In this document: positions 35,442 through 45,554 of the stretch, in pieces
Layout of the letters: every line of letters starts with the position of its first letter
How positions within the stretch are numbered: the stretch's first letter is position 1
NCBI RefSeq assembly: GCF_000014145.1
Contig: NC_008255.1
Span: 1,799,501-1,863,500, forward strand
Reading direction: 5' to 3'
Length of the DNA stretch: 64,000 bases
DNA from: Cytophaga hutchinsonii ATCC 33406
GTDB taxonomy: Bacteria > Bacteroidota > Bacteroidia > Cytophagales > Cytophagaceae
Notes under the pieces: model-generated
The model's input: only the letters and a program-made list of their open reading frames with translations
The model's database searches: none
Told to the model about the DNA's origin: nothing
Made by a program: the position numbers and the translations under genes

Positions 35442-37142
35442 ATGAAAAGAACATATCTTCCTGCTGATTTTAAAGTTACTACCTGGGATGCATTGAAACC
35501 GTATTTTGAAGAACTGGTTTCAAGAAACATAGCCTCTTCGAATGAATTATATACCTGGTATCAGGATAGAAGCGAGTTTGAATCTGCTATTTCTGAAGAT
35601 CTCGGATGGCGCTATATCAAAATGACCTGTGATACGACGAATGAAGAAATTAAAAACGCGTTTAATTTTTTTGTATCTGAATTGCAGCCGGCCATGGCGC
35701 CGTATTCAAACCAATTGGATACGAAAGCGCTGGAAGACCCGTTTTTAAAGGAACTGAAGGATAAGGAAGGTTTTGATATCGTAATTAAATTGCTGGAAAA
35801 AGATAAAAGCATCTACCGCGATGAAAACATTTCATTGTTTTCTGAAATAGAGCAAACAGCGCATGAATTTGGCACCATTTCCGGAGCAATGACCGTTACG
35901 ATTGACGGCAAAGAAATAACGATGCAGCAGGCATCCGATTATCTGCTTCAGCTGGACAGAGTGAAAAGGGAAGAAGCCTGGAGAAGAATAAATGAAAGAA
36001 GATATCAGGAAAAAGACACGTTAAATAATTTATATACAACCTTGATCGGTTTGCGCCATAAGGTTGCATTAAACGCAGGCTTTAAAAACTTCAGAGACTA
36101 TATGTTTACTGCTATGGGGCGTTTTGATTACACCCCTGCAGATTGTTATGCATTTCACGATGCAATTAAATCTGAAGTTGTACCGATCTTAAATACCTTA
36201 GCGGAAGAACGAAAAAAAGCGTTGAATCTGGATGCCTTAAAACCATGGGACCTGTCAGTAAATTATTTCGGAAATACACCCTTAAAACCATTCAACGATG
36301 CAGATGATCTGACTGAAAAAACAATTGAATGTTTTGCAGCATTGGATGGTTACACAGCAGATTGTATCGCAACGATGAAACAAATGGGGCACCTCGATCT
36401 GATGTCCCGCAAAGGAAAAGCACCGGGTGGTTACAACTATCCGCTGGATGAAACCGGAGTGCCCTTTATATTCATGAATGCGACACAATCGCTTCGCGAT
36501 TTAGTAACGATGGTGCATGAAGGCGGGCATGCCCTCCACTCATTTTTAACAGCCGATCTGGAGCTGAATGTCTTTAAACATCCAACTTCTGAAGTTGCCG
36601 AACTGGCTTCCATGTCAATGGAACTGATGAGTATGGAGCACTGGGATATTTTCTTCACAGATGCGAAAGATCTTAATAGAGCAAAACGCGAACATCTGGA
36701 AAGTGTATTGCAAACCATGCCGTGGGTTGCAACAATTGATCTGTTCCAGCATACGATTTATCAGAAACCAGATCATACACTTCAAGAAAGAGAGCAGATG
36801 TGGAAAGAGTCTTTCTATCCTTTTTCTAATAATACAACCGACTGGAGCGGGCTGGAAAATTTCCGTTTAACAGCCTGGCAAAAACAACTTCACTTATTTG
36901 AAGTTCCATTCTATTATATTGAATATGGAATGGCTCAATTAGGGGCAATTGCCGTTTGGAGAAACTATAAAAAAGATCCGGCGAAAGGATATGAACGTTA
37001 CAAAAAAGCACTTTCATTGGGATATAAAAAATCAATCCCGGAAGTGTATAAAGCTGCCGGGATTAAATTTGATTTCAGTAAAGACTACATCAAAGAATTG
37101 ATGGACTTTGTAAAAGAAGAGTTGAAAACATTAAGCTTATAA
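35442..37142 (+). CDS. M3 family oligoendopeptidase (PepF-like)
   Basis: 566 residues without a signal peptide, so cytoplasmic. The zinc-binding HEGGH is at 359-363 (VHEGGHALHSF), with the downstream glutamate in TSEVAELASMSMEL, as in the thimet/oligopeptidase-F family. The length is normal. It degrades short peptides. The start is 8 bases after the reductase gene. Its last 6 bases overlap the 3' end of the convergent lipoprotein gene, and no terminator is visible between them. Confidence 0.92.
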   Translation: MKRTYLPADFKVTTWDALKPYFEELVSRNIASSNELYTWYQDRSEFESAISEDLGWRYIKMTCDTTNEEIKNAFNFFVSELQPAMAPYSNQLDTKALEDPFLKELKDKEGFDIVIKLLEKDKSIYRDENISLFSEIEQTAHEFGTISGAMTVTIDGKEITMQQASDYLLQLDRVKREEAWRRINERRYQEKDTLNNLYTTLIGLRHKVALNAGFKNFRDYMFTAMGRFDYTPADCYAFHDAIKSEVVPILNTLAEERKKALNLDALKPWDLSVNYFGNTPLKPFNDADDLTEKTIECFAALDGYTADCIATMKQMGHLDLMSRKGKAPGGYNYPLDETGVPFIFMNATQSLRDLVTMVHEGGHALHSFLTADLELNVFKHPTSEVAELASMSMELMSMEHWDIFFTDAKDLNRAKREHLESVLQTMPWVATIDLFQHTIYQKPDHTLQEREQMWKESFYPFSNNTTDWSGLENFRLTAWQKQLHLFEVPFYYIEYGMAQLGAIAVWRNYKKDPAKGYERYKKALSLGYKKSIPEVYKAAGIKFDFSKDYIKELMDFVKEELKTLSL

Positions 37143-37748
37143 TACAATTGAAAAGAGTTTTCTTTTCTGGTATGTAACCAATGCGGGATCTGCAGCAATG
37201 GCTTCTTTGTTCTGTTCAAGGAAGCTATTGTATGCGCCTGCTGCCTGATCGTAATTGTTTCTATATCTTAATAAGGCTTCATCAGCAGCCAGTATTTCAT
37301 TCTCTAACTGATCGGCTAACGGATGCTGGCTTATTTCTTCGGTTTTAGATTTCAGGTTCCGAACCTTATTGATCAGATCTGTAGTACGTGCGTCATATAA
37401 ATCAATCAGTGAATCGGATAAATTACCCTGCGTGTAAGCCATCGCATGTACCTCTGTATTTAATTTCAATAATTTCTGAACAGCGTTTTCATCGTATTTT
37501 TTACAATAAGAAATCTCTTCCAGTAAACGTTTTATATCGGCAAATTTTTGGCTGTCTAGTTTTGCCATAGCTGCCCATTTAACATTGGCCGAATCATTTA
37601 AAGCCGACAACTGTTCAGCGGTTGTTTTCTCTTTTTCTACCGGCACTTCAACTGTTTTATTTTCTTCCGCTGGCTTATCTGTATTTTTGCAGGCAACCAT
37701 ACATACTGCTGCAATAAAAGCGTATACAATTAATTGTTTTTTGTTCAT
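37137..37748 (-). CDS. Predicted lipoprotein of unknown function
   Basis: 203 residues. Lipoprotein signal MNKKQLIVYAFIAAVCMVAC with the lipobox Cys at 20, followed by an acidic/lysine-rich linker (about 22-45) and a mostly helical domain (about 45-190) with heptad-like leucines (IKRLLEEI, LLKLNTEV, LINKVRNLKSK). A coiled-coil or helical-bundle periplasmic protein is likely. No family is recognised. It converges on the M3 peptidase gene with a 6-base overlap. Confidence 0.75.
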   Translation of the reverse strand: MNKKQLIVYAFIAAVCMVACKNTDKPAEENKTVEVPVEKEKTTAEQLSALNDSANVKWAAMAKLDSQKFADIKRLLEEISYCKKYDENAVQKLLKLNTEVHAMAYTQGNLSDSLIDLYDARTTDLINKVRNLKSKTEEISQHPLADQLENEILAADEALLRYRNNYDQAAGAYNSFLEQNKEAIAADPALVTYQKRKLFSIVL

Positions 37749-37868
37749 GTGGATTGATTTATTGAGTTTATAGATATATAAAAGTATAAAAAATAGCCGA
37801 TTCTTTACTTTTTTCGTAATATCGTGTAAATAAACAAAATATACAGCGTAATTAAGCGTTGAATCGGT

Positions 37869-38969
37869 ATGTTAACTAAAAATTTCAGGGGAGTAACACT
37901 TTTATTGTTTGTTTTTCAAATATTTACCTCCTTTTCCCAGATTTATACACCGAAGTACAGTAACGAATTTCTAGCGATTGGAATTGGTGCAAGAGCTTTT
38001 GGTATGTCCAACGTACAATCGGCGGCAGTAAACGACGTGACGTCTGCTTATTGGAACCCGGCAGGGCTGCAGCGGATTAAAACCAAATATGACATTGGTC
38101 TTATGCACGCTGAATATTTTGCAGGGATCGCCAAATACGATTATGCAGGATTTGCCACACGCCTCGATTCTCAAAGCGTGATCGCCGCTTCCATCATCCG
38201 GTTTGGTATTGATGATATTCCCGATACACGTTATCTGTTTGATGGGGACGGAAATGCAAACGGCAAAATCAATTACAACAACATTAGATTTTTCTCTGCA
38301 GCAGATTATGCATTTTTAGTTTCTTATGCACGTAAAAGCAATCTCATCGAAGGTTTAAATCTGGGTGTGAACCTTAAAATCATTAACCGTACCGTTGGTT
38401 CTTTTGCAACGGCATGGGGCTTTGGTTTTGATGTAGGCGGGCAATATAAAGCCGGTAAATGGGAGCTGGGGCTTGTTGCAAGAGATATTACAGGTACATT
38501 TAATGCATGGTCATACAACACGGAATTGTTAAAGGATGTGTATGCACAGACAAACAATATGCTGCCTAAAAATTCTATTGAAGTAACCTTGCCGAGATTA
38601 ATACCCGGTGTTGCCAGAAATTTTAAGCTTACAAAAAAAATCGGATTATTAGCAGCCACGGATTTAATAATTACGTTTGATGGTAAAAGAAACACAGCTG
38701 TCCGTACAGGCGTGTTTTCAATTGACCCTGCTGCCGGCCTTGAATTTGACTATATGAAAATCGTCTATCTCCGTTTTGGAGTAGGAAATATACAACGTAT
38801 TAAAGGGTTTGGAGGAAATTATTCAACATCTGTACAGCCCAATTTCGGATTAGGTGTAAAGGTAAGCAAGTTCACGATTGACTATGCGTTAACCGATCTG
38901 GGTGATTTTTCAGAATCGTTATATTCAAATGTATTTTCTTTAAAGTTTTCATTTGATAAAATTAAATAG
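37869..38969 (+). CDS. porV: PorV-like type IX secretion outer-membrane protein
   Basis: 366 residues. Signal peptide about 1-24 (...FTSFSQ). The N-terminal region has AIGIGARAFGMSNVQSA (37-53) and AYWNPAGL (60-67), the hallmark of the PorV/UPF0164 FadL-like barrel group. PorV binds the C-terminal domain of T9SS cargo and shuttles it to the sortase PorU. The next gene, 3 bases downstream, is PorU-like, which supports a functional pair. By size and partner length it resembles the PorV2 form rather than the classical PorV, so more than one PorV may exist in this genome. Confidence 0.82.
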   Translation: MLTKNFRGVTLLLFVFQIFTSFSQIYTPKYSNEFLAIGIGARAFGMSNVQSAAVNDVTSAYWNPAGLQRIKTKYDIGLMHAEYFAGIAKYDYAGFATRLDSQSVIAASIIRFGIDDIPDTRYLFDGDGNANGKINYNNIRFFSAADYAFLVSYARKSNLIEGLNLGVNLKIINRTVGSFATAWGFGFDVGGQYKAGKWELGLVARDITGTFNAWSYNTELLKDVYAQTNNMLPKNSIEVTLPRLIPGVARNFKLTKKIGLLAATDLIITFDGKRNTAVRTGVFSIDPAAGLEFDYMKIVYLRFGVGNIQRIKGFGGNYSTSVQPNFGLGVKVSKFTIDYALTDLGDFSESLYSNVFSLKFSFDKIK

Positions 38970-38972
38970 TGA

Positions 38973-41900
38973 ATGAGTGTACAAAGCGCTATAAAGACAA
39001 CTATACTAAGCGTTTTTTTTGTTCTCGCAAGCCTGTTAAGCCTTGCTCAGAATGGTACGGAATGGATCATACCTAATCAGATTTATTATAAGGTTAAAAC
39101 CTATCAAAACGGTATTTATGCAATACCGTATGCAAAACTCCAATCAGCTGGTATCAATACCGCGGATCTTACAAATCTTCAGATGTGGTATCGTGGTAAA
39201 GAGCAATCCATTTTATTGCAGCATGACAGTTTATTTTTCCTAGGTAAAAGGAATGATGGAAAGCTGGATTCTCTGTTATATGCGAACAGTGCGAACCAGC
39301 CGCATGCCTATTACAGCATCTGGTCTGACACATCAGCATATTTTTTTACCATCGGTACACAACCAGGGAAACGCATTGCAGTGAGTGCTGTTCCTTCCGT
39401 GACAACTACTGAATCCTGGTATTACGAAGAAGCATTATCTATCTATACAGATCTCTATTATCCGGGAGCCTATTATTCCATAGAAACATTGAAAAGTGAT
39501 TACGATGTTGGAGAAGGATGGTTTGGCGATAAAATAGCCAAAGGCGGAAATCCTGTAACGGGTAGTTATACGATACCAATTTCTAGTGCCTATACACAGA
39601 CAGCTGCCGATGTAAAAATAGAAGTACAGATTGTTGGGGAGTGGAACAATTCAAACCATGTAGCATCCCTACTGATCGGTAATGCAAATACTCCGGATTA
39701 TACATTTAATTTTTCAGATTTTAGTGCGTACGAATTCCGTAAAATTTCAGCCGTAATTCCCAATTCTTATTTAACAGGTAAAAATTCCATAGCCTGTACT
39801 ATACGGCTTTCCAGTGCGGGTACAGATGTTGTAGCGGTATCGTATATTAAAATTACCTATCCCAGAAACTATCTGTTAACCAATTCAAAAGATCTTTCTG
39901 TTATTCTTCCTGAAAATGGTAATCAAAACAGAACCGTTAATTTGTCTAATGTTACAGGCAATCTATTCATATTAGATATAACAGACGAGCTGAATCAGGA
40001 ACGCATACCTTATACGCAGGCCGGAGCTACTGCATCCGTTGTTATTCCAAATACAACTAAAACTTTTTTTGTTTTTACTAATCGGTATTATTCAATTTCT
40101 CAGGTTGAACTTGTAAACATGTCTCTGCCGAACCTGAGCAAAGACTATTTTATTATATATCCTGAAGTATTTAATTCATCGGCCTTGAGTTATGATCAAT
40201 ACCGAAGTTCAAATGCCGGTGGTAATTATGATGTAGAACGCTGTTCGTTTGAAAAGCTATGTAATCTGTATAGCTATGGAGAGTATTCTTCTATAGCTAT
40301 AAAAAGATATTGTTCTGAGATTATTCAAGTCAATTCAAAAGAAAAATATTTATTGATACTTGGAAAAGGTGTGGTGCCTTCTATGAGTAATTTTATTAAT
40401 AATGTCGGCAGCGTTGTTTACCGGAAGAACCCTTCTTTTTACTGGACAAATACGGATTTTAAAAATCATTTTGTAAATCTTGTTCCGCCATTTGGTGAGC
40501 CCGGTTCAGATTTAATGTTTAGCGTAGACAATAAGTATGCAGCACAGATCCATACCGGCAGAGTACCTGCGCGCACCAATAGTGAGGTATTGGGATATCT
40601 GGAAAAAGTTCAGGCTCACGAATCCCTGGATTCAACATTGTTGTGGCGGAAGAATTTAATTCATTTAAGCGGCGGGGAAGATGCTGCCCAGGTTACGCTA
40701 TTCAAAAAATATGTTGATACCTATAAAGCCTATGTTGAAGGACCGCATCTTGGAGGAAAGGTCGTAAAAACATATGTGAAGAATTTACAGAACGGTGCCG
40801 TAGATGATCAGCTGATCTCAGGTGTTGCGGATGATCTTAATAAAGGGATTTCGTTAATGACATTTTTTGGGCATTCATCGGCATTGATTAATGATGTGGA
40901 TATAGGATTTGTTTCCAATCCGGTATATGGCTACAAAAATTTTGGCAAGTACCCAATGATGCTCGTGAATGGCTGTACATCTGCAAATATTTTTTCCAAC
41001 TATTCTTTTGCAGAAGACTGGATCAATACCCCGGGCGTTGGGGCTATAAATGTATTGGGCCATACCGATATTGGCTATACAAATAATCTGTACCAATTTT
41101 CGCTATACTTTTATAATTTTCAATTTAATGATTACCGGTATATAAATAAGCCTGTTGGTTTTATTCATAAAAAAGTAATTGATTCGATCAATTCGATTAA
41201 TGCATCAATAGATGTTACTTCTCAGGCACAGATTACCCAGATGAATCTGACAGGTGACCCTGCTTTACGTTTGTATAATCCCGGCCGGCCGGATTATGCG
41301 ATTTATGGCGATAATCAAACAGCAGAAGCAAATTGTATTATTACGCCCTCCACAACAGCCAGTATAACAGCGAAAGATCCGTTTAGAATAATTATACCGA
41401 TTGATAATTATGGAAGTACAACAACAAAAACGGTTGATATGATCATTAAGAGATATGTAAATAATGTTTTTGTGAAAAACTATCAGGCTACCTTACCTCC
41501 GCTGTATTACAGAGATACGGTAGTCTTTGATATTTCAAATAATGACGGGAATTATGCAGGTGATAACCGGTTTGAAATAACAATCGACCCTTCCGATTCG
41601 CTGAAAGAAATGCGCAAAGATAATAATGTTGCTTATATCAATTATTACATGCGTTCAAGTGCGATTAAATGTATGTATCCGTTGAACTACAGCGTTGTTT
41701 CAAATCAGCCGACGGTATTGACCGCTCAGGCAACAAATCTGTTTATTAATTTAACAGATTATTATTTTGAAATAGATACATCTAAGTTTTTTAACAGCAT
41801 GCATAAAAAAACAGCTGTTATTTCTTCCGGATCGTTGCCTACCTGGACACCCGGGCTAATCAGTGATTTGACTCCTTCGGACAGTATTGTTTATTTCTGG

Positions 41901-44030
41901 CGGGTACGTTTTAATACCATTGCACCAACAGAAGATACGATATGGGATAACAGTTCATTTATATATATAAAGAACAGTAATCCGGGCTGGTCGCAAACAC
42001 ATATTGATCAGTATCTGGAAAATAATCTGGTAGGTTTGTCATATAACCGTAATCAATTTAAATGGGAGTTTCCATTAACTTCTATTGCATTAATGGTACA
42101 GGCAGCAGGCGGAAGGTATCTGGGAGAAAAAGATCTGACGCTTTTAACACTGAATAATTTACCCTTGCTTCAAAATACACCTTATTATAATTGTGTAGGC
42201 GGCAGCGGCGGTCTGTTTATGCTTACACTGGACCGTTCCTCTCTCGAGCCGGTTGTATACAATCCCAATTCAGAAGGATGGTATTATTGCGGGCAGAATT
42301 TTGATACCCGGCTTGTATTGGAAATACCTTTCCCAACAAATACAAATACCCCGCCATCAACAACCTGGCTCTATGGACGGGATGCAGACGGTTTGATACG
42401 TGCCATACAGCATACAAATAAAAATGATTACCTGATTATTTTTAATGACGGGAACAGTATGAAAAATGGGTGGCCGGCAAACCTGCAAACGTATTTTAAG
42501 GACTCGTTACATGCCACGCAGATCAGTGCGTTAACAAGCGGCCAGCAACCGTTTTTATTAATAACAAAGCGTATCAATACAAGCCCGATAACTGAAAAGG
42601 TAAATGTAAGCACTGCAACAGATTCGTTTGTTGCTATTGATACCACACTGAACAGTTTCTTTTATAAAGGAAGTATTACGACAAATTTAATCGGACCCTC
42701 AAGCATGTGGGGTAAAATGTATTTTGCCATTGATACTTCACTAAATGATGAGACAAGCCTGAAGCTGATCCGTTTTGACATCATGGCCAATCCGATTGAT
42801 ACAATACTATTACCTAAAGTTGATTCATTAGACTTAAACGGAACGTATTTAATTGATGGGGTGCATGTGTATTGCAAGCTGCTGCTGGATTTGCAGGATG
42901 ACGGAACATTGACACCGCCGGCATTGAAAAAATGGCAGATTATCTATAACGGTGTGCCGGAAGGCACATTGAACCCGTACGCGGTAGGACTGGATACCTA
43001 TACCATTCCAAATCATCCCGAAGGAGATAGTATTTCCATCAAATATCAATTCGATAATATTTCTGATTATGATTTCTCAAAACCGATACAGGTTGTTTAT
43101 TCAATTCGTAATGAATCGGGCTCTCTACGCATCGATACGATTACATATTCGGTATTGAATGCCAGACAATCGCTTGTGTTTACGTACAAGTTTACGACAA
43201 AAGGCCTGACAGGAAAAAATTATATTCAGGCTTATGTGAATCCTCAGATGCAATCCGAGCAATACTATTCCAATAACGTGCTGGAATCGTCGTTTGTGAT
43301 TGAAGCGGATAAAACACAACCGATATTAGAAGTCGCCTTTGATGGTATACGGATTTTCGATGGTGATTTAGTTTCTGCCAGCCCGCTTATACATATTTCA
43401 TTAAAAGATAATAACCAGTATCTGTTGCTGACAGATCCGGCCAGTATTGAACTGTATCTGTTATATCCGGGGCAGACAAATGCGGTGCAGATTACATCAA
43501 CCAACCCGATGGTGCAAAGCTGGAGTCTGGAAAATGCGCGTACCAATACTTTTGTTGCAGAGATTAAACCTGCCAATCTGCCGGATGGAACTTATACTAT
43601 TATTGTTCAGGGGAAAGACGCTTCAGGTAATAAAACAGGCGGTCACCAGTATAAAATTACATTCAAAGTAGAAAACAAACCATCGATCTCTTATTTCTAC
43701 CCGTATCCCAATCCGTTTTCTACAAGCACCCGATTTGTATTTACATTAAGCGGCACAACCGTTCCTGATAATTTAAAAATCCAGATCATGACAGTGTCCG
43801 GAAAAATTGTAAAGGAAATATTTAAAGAACAATTAGGTCCGTTACATATTGGCAATAATATTTCAGAGTATGCCTGGGATGGCACAGATGATTTCGGTGA
43901 TCGCTTAGCGAACGGCGTATATTTATACCGTGTGATTATCAAAGATAGCAATCAATTTTTCGAACACAGAGAAACTGCGGGAGACAAAGCCTTTAAGCAG
44001 GATTGGGGCAAGCTGTATATATTGAGGTAA
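38973..44030 (+). CDS. porU: PorU-like C25 peptidase (gingipain-type sortase), 1685 residues
   Basis: Signal peptide about 1-26 (...LSLAQ). An N-terminal beta-rich region (about 27-400) precedes the caspase-like C25 domain. Catalytic candidates are His634 in FFGHSSA and Cys668 in MLVNGCTSANIF. Several Ig-like beta domains follow, and a FlgD-like end (YPNPFSTSTRFVFTL ... YAWDGTDDFGDRLANGVYLYRV). PorU removes the sorting domain from T9SS cargo and attaches it to lipid. The length, about 500 residues above classical PorU, fits the PorU2 group, whose exact role is unclear. Translationally coupled to the PorV-like gene. Confidence 0.85.
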   Translation: MSVQSAIKTTILSVFFVLASLLSLAQNGTEWIIPNQIYYKVKTYQNGIYAIPYAKLQSAGINTADLTNLQMWYRGKEQSILLQHDSLFFLGKRNDGKLDSLLYANSANQPHAYYSIWSDTSAYFFTIGTQPGKRIAVSAVPSVTTTESWYYEEALSIYTDLYYPGAYYSIETLKSDYDVGEGWFGDKIAKGGNPVTGSYTIPISSAYTQTAADVKIEVQIVGEWNNSNHVASLLIGNANTPDYTFNFSDFSAYEFRKISAVIPNSYLTGKNSIACTIRLSSAGTDVVAVSYIKITYPRNYLLTNSKDLSVILPENGNQNRTVNLSNVTGNLFILDITDELNQERIPYTQAGATASVVIPNTTKTFFVFTNRYYSISQVELVNMSLPNLSKDYFIIYPEVFNSSALSYDQYRSSNAGGNYDVERCSFEKLCNLYSYGEYSSIAIKRYCSEIIQVNSKEKYLLILGKGVVPSMSNFINNVGSVVYRKNPSFYWTNTDFKNHFVNLVPPFGEPGSDLMFSVDNKYAAQIHTGRVPARTNSEVLGYLEKVQAHESLDSTLLWRKNLIHLSGGEDAAQVTLFKKYVDTYKAYVEGPHLGGKVVKTYVKNLQNGAVDDQLISGVADDLNKGISLMTFFGHSSALINDVDIGFVSNPVYGYKNFGKYPMMLVNGCTSANIFSNYSFAEDWINTPGVGAINVLGHTDIGYTNNLYQFSLYFYNFQFNDYRYINKPVGFIHKKVIDSINSINASIDVTSQAQITQMNLTGDPALRLYNPGRPDYAIYGDNQTAEANCIITPSTTASITAKDPFRIIIPIDNYGSTTTKTVDMIIKRYVNNVFVKNYQATLPPLYYRDTVVFDISNNDGNYAGDNRFEITIDPSDSLKEMRKDNNVAYINYYMRSSAIKCMYPLNYSVVSNQPTVLTAQATNLFINLTDYYFEIDTSKFFNSMHKKTAVISSGSLPTWTPGLISDLTPSDSIVYFWRVRFNTIAPTEDTIWDNSSFIYIKNSNPGWSQTHIDQYLENNLVGLSYNRNQFKWEFPLTSIALMVQAAGGRYLGEKDLTLLTLNNLPLLQNTPYYNCVGGSGGLFMLTLDRSSLEPVVYNPNSEGWYYCGQNFDTRLVLEIPFPTNTNTPPSTTWLYGRDADGLIRAIQHTNKNDYLIIFNDGNSMKNGWPANLQTYFKDSLHATQISALTSGQQPFLLITKRINTSPITEKVNVSTATDSFVAIDTTLNSFFYKGSITTNLIGPSSMWGKMYFAIDTSLNDETSLKLIRFDIMANPIDTILLPKVDSLDLNGTYLIDGVHVYCKLLLDLQDDGTLTPPALKKWQIIYNGVPEGTLNPYAVGLDTYTIPNHPEGDSISIKYQFDNISDYDFSKPIQVVYSIRNESGSLRIDTITYSVLNARQSLVFTYKFTTKGLTGKNYIQAYVNPQMQSEQYYSNNVLESSFVIEADKTQPILEVAFDGIRIFDGDLVSASPLIHISLKDNNQYLLLTDPASIELYLLYPGQTNAVQITSTNPMVQSWSLENARTNTFVAEIKPANLPDGTYTIIVQGKDASGNKTGGHQYKITFKVENKPSISYFYPYPNPFSTSTRFVFTLSGTTVPDNLKIQIMTVSGKIVKEIFKEQLGPLHIGNNISEYAWDGTDDFGDRLANGVYLYRVIIKDSNQFFEHRETAGDKAFKQDWGKLYILR

Positions 44031-44036
44031 AAATGG

Positions 44037-44080
44037 CTTTTTAGACCTCCAAGGTTTTGAAACCTTGGAGGTCTAAAAAG
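44037..44080. terminator. Perfect 21-bp palindromic terminator
   Basis: CTTTTTAGACCTCCAAGGTT(T) (44037-44057) is the exact reverse complement of 44060-44080, with two bases between. It is flanked by A/T runs on both sides and lies between the convergent porU-like (+) and folA (-) genes. Confidence 0.85.
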
Positions 44081-44084
44081 ATAA

Positions 44085-44570
44085 TTATTTTTCATACGTA
44101 ATAAACGAATACGAATACGCATTCTTATCATCCGGCGCATGTACAACATGTTCAGTTTCTTTCCAGTCTGAAGCTAATGCATCTAAAAAAGTATCTCCTT
44201 CAAAATTTTGATGAATGGTTGTAAGGTATAATTTATCACAAGAGTTGATCGCCTCTTTGATCAGTTCTGCACCACCAATAACGAAGGCTTCAGAGTCGTT
44301 ATTATTTTGTGCAATCTCAAATGCTTCAGCCAGCGAATGGGCCATGGTACAGCCTGCAAACACCAGGTCTTTATTACGTGTTACAACAATGCTGGTACGG
44401 CCGGGTAACGGGTTACCAATCGATTCATAGGTTTTGCGGCCCATGATCATGTGGTGCCCCATGGTAATGGCTTTGAAACGTTTCAGGTCTGCGGGCAAAT
44501 GCCACGGCAATGTATTGTTGATTCCAATAGCTCTGTTTTCTGATTGTGCGACAATGATGGATCGGATCAT
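44085..44570 (-). CDS. folA: Dihydrofolate reductase
   Basis: 161 residues, normal for bacterial DHFR. Motifs: IGINNTLPWHLPADLKRFK (with the catalytic acid D28), MGRKTYESIGNPLPGR and FVIGGAELI. It reduces dihydrofolate to tetrahydrofolate with NADPH. Its ATG overlaps the fmt stop by 4 bases (ATGA), so translation is coupled. The pairing is sensible because fmt uses a folate cofactor (10-formyl-THF). Confidence 0.96.
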   Translation of the reverse strand: MIRSIIVAQSENRAIGINNTLPWHLPADLKRFKAITMGHHMIMGRKTYESIGNPLPGRTSIVVTRNKDLVFAGCTMAHSLAEAFEIAQNNNDSEAFVIGGAELIKEAINSCDKLYLTTIHQNFEGDTFLDALASDWKETEHVVHAPDDKNAYSYSFITYEK

Positions 44571-45475
44571 ATTTTATTTCCTTTTAGAAAATCCTGAACA
44601 GACATGCGTTTTTTTCCTTCTGCCTGAATTTCGATTAATGACAACCAGCCATCTGCACAGGCAACTTTAATACCTGTTTTATTGTCAGATTTGATGCTGC
44701 CGATGGCTGCATTCGTCTGAGTTACTTCTGGTATAGCTTTGAATACTTTGTATGTTTTTTCTGCATGCACAAACCAGGCAGAAGGAAACGGATTTAACCC
44801 ACGAATCAGATTATTGATTGCAATGCAGGAGTTATTCCAATCAATAGCTCCGGTTTCTTTATATATTTTGGGAGCGTGTATTGCTTGTCCTTTCTGGGGA
44901 GTAGACGTGTATGTTTCAGATTCAATCATACGAACAGTTTTTAATACTAAATCTGCACCCAGTACTTTTAATTTATTGTATACGGTTTCAAATGTATCAT
45001 CCGGCAGGATAGGTGTTTTATCCTGTAAGATAATATCGCCTGTATCAATCTGATGTTTCAGGAAAAAAGTAGTACACCCTGTTTCTGTTTCACCATTAAT
45101 GATTGCCCAGTTGATAGGCGCAGCACCCTGGTATTTAGGTAGCAGTGAACCATGTAAATTAAAGGTGCCGATTGAAGGCATCTGCCAGATTATTTCCGGA
45201 AGCATGCGGAATGCAACAACGATAAACAGGTTTGCATTATAAGATATTAACTCTTCTATGAAACGTTCATCTTTTAATTTCTCCGGCTGCAAGACAGGAA
45301 TGTTGTGTTTCAGCGCTGCTTCTTTCACTGCTGAATACTGAATCTTCAAACCTCTTCCGGCAGGCTTATCCGGAGCTGTAACAACAGCAGCAACATCAAA
45401 ACCATTCTCAATTAATATCTCTAAACTGGGTACAGCAAAATCAGGCGTACCCATATATATAATTCTTAATTTCAT
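44567..45475 (-). CDS. fmt: Methionyl-tRNA formyltransferase
   Basis: 302 residues. N-terminal MGTPDFAVPSLE, the catalytic set Asn106/His108 in FNLHGSLLPKYQGAAPINW and Asp144 in IDTGDII, then the C-terminal tRNA-binding domain (LNPFPSAWF onward). It formylates initiator Met-tRNA using 10-formyl-THF. It is the first gene of a two-gene operon with folA. Confidence 0.96.
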   Translation of the reverse strand: MKLRIIYMGTPDFAVPSLEILIENGFDVAAVVTAPDKPAGRGLKIQYSAVKEAALKHNIPVLQPEKLKDERFIEELISYNANLFIVVAFRMLPEIIWQMPSIGTFNLHGSLLPKYQGAAPINWAIINGETETGCTTFFLKHQIDTGDIILQDKTPILPDDTFETVYNKLKVLGADLVLKTVRMIESETYTSTPQKGQAIHAPKIYKETGAIDWNNSCIAINNLIRGLNPFPSAWFVHAEKTYKVFKAIPEVTQTNAAIGSIKSDNKTGIKVACADGWLSLIEIQAEGKKRMSVQDFLKGNKI

Positions 45476-45492
45476 AATCAGTGGTCAGTAAA

Positions 45493-45547
45493 CAGTAGAC
45501 AATGGTCAGTTTACAGAACGAAACTGTAAACTAACCACTGTCTACTG
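45493..45547. repeat. Imperfect 24-bp hairpin built from repeated words
   Basis: 45493-45516 pairs with 45524-45547 with two G-U type differences and a 7-base loop. The left side also contains the direct repeat GGTCAGTAAACAG / GGTCAGTTTACAG (45483-45495 and 45504-45516). It fills the gap between the NamZ-like gene and fmt. No U-run follows, so it is not a typical terminator. Confidence 0.6.
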
Positions 45548-45554
45548 ACAACTC

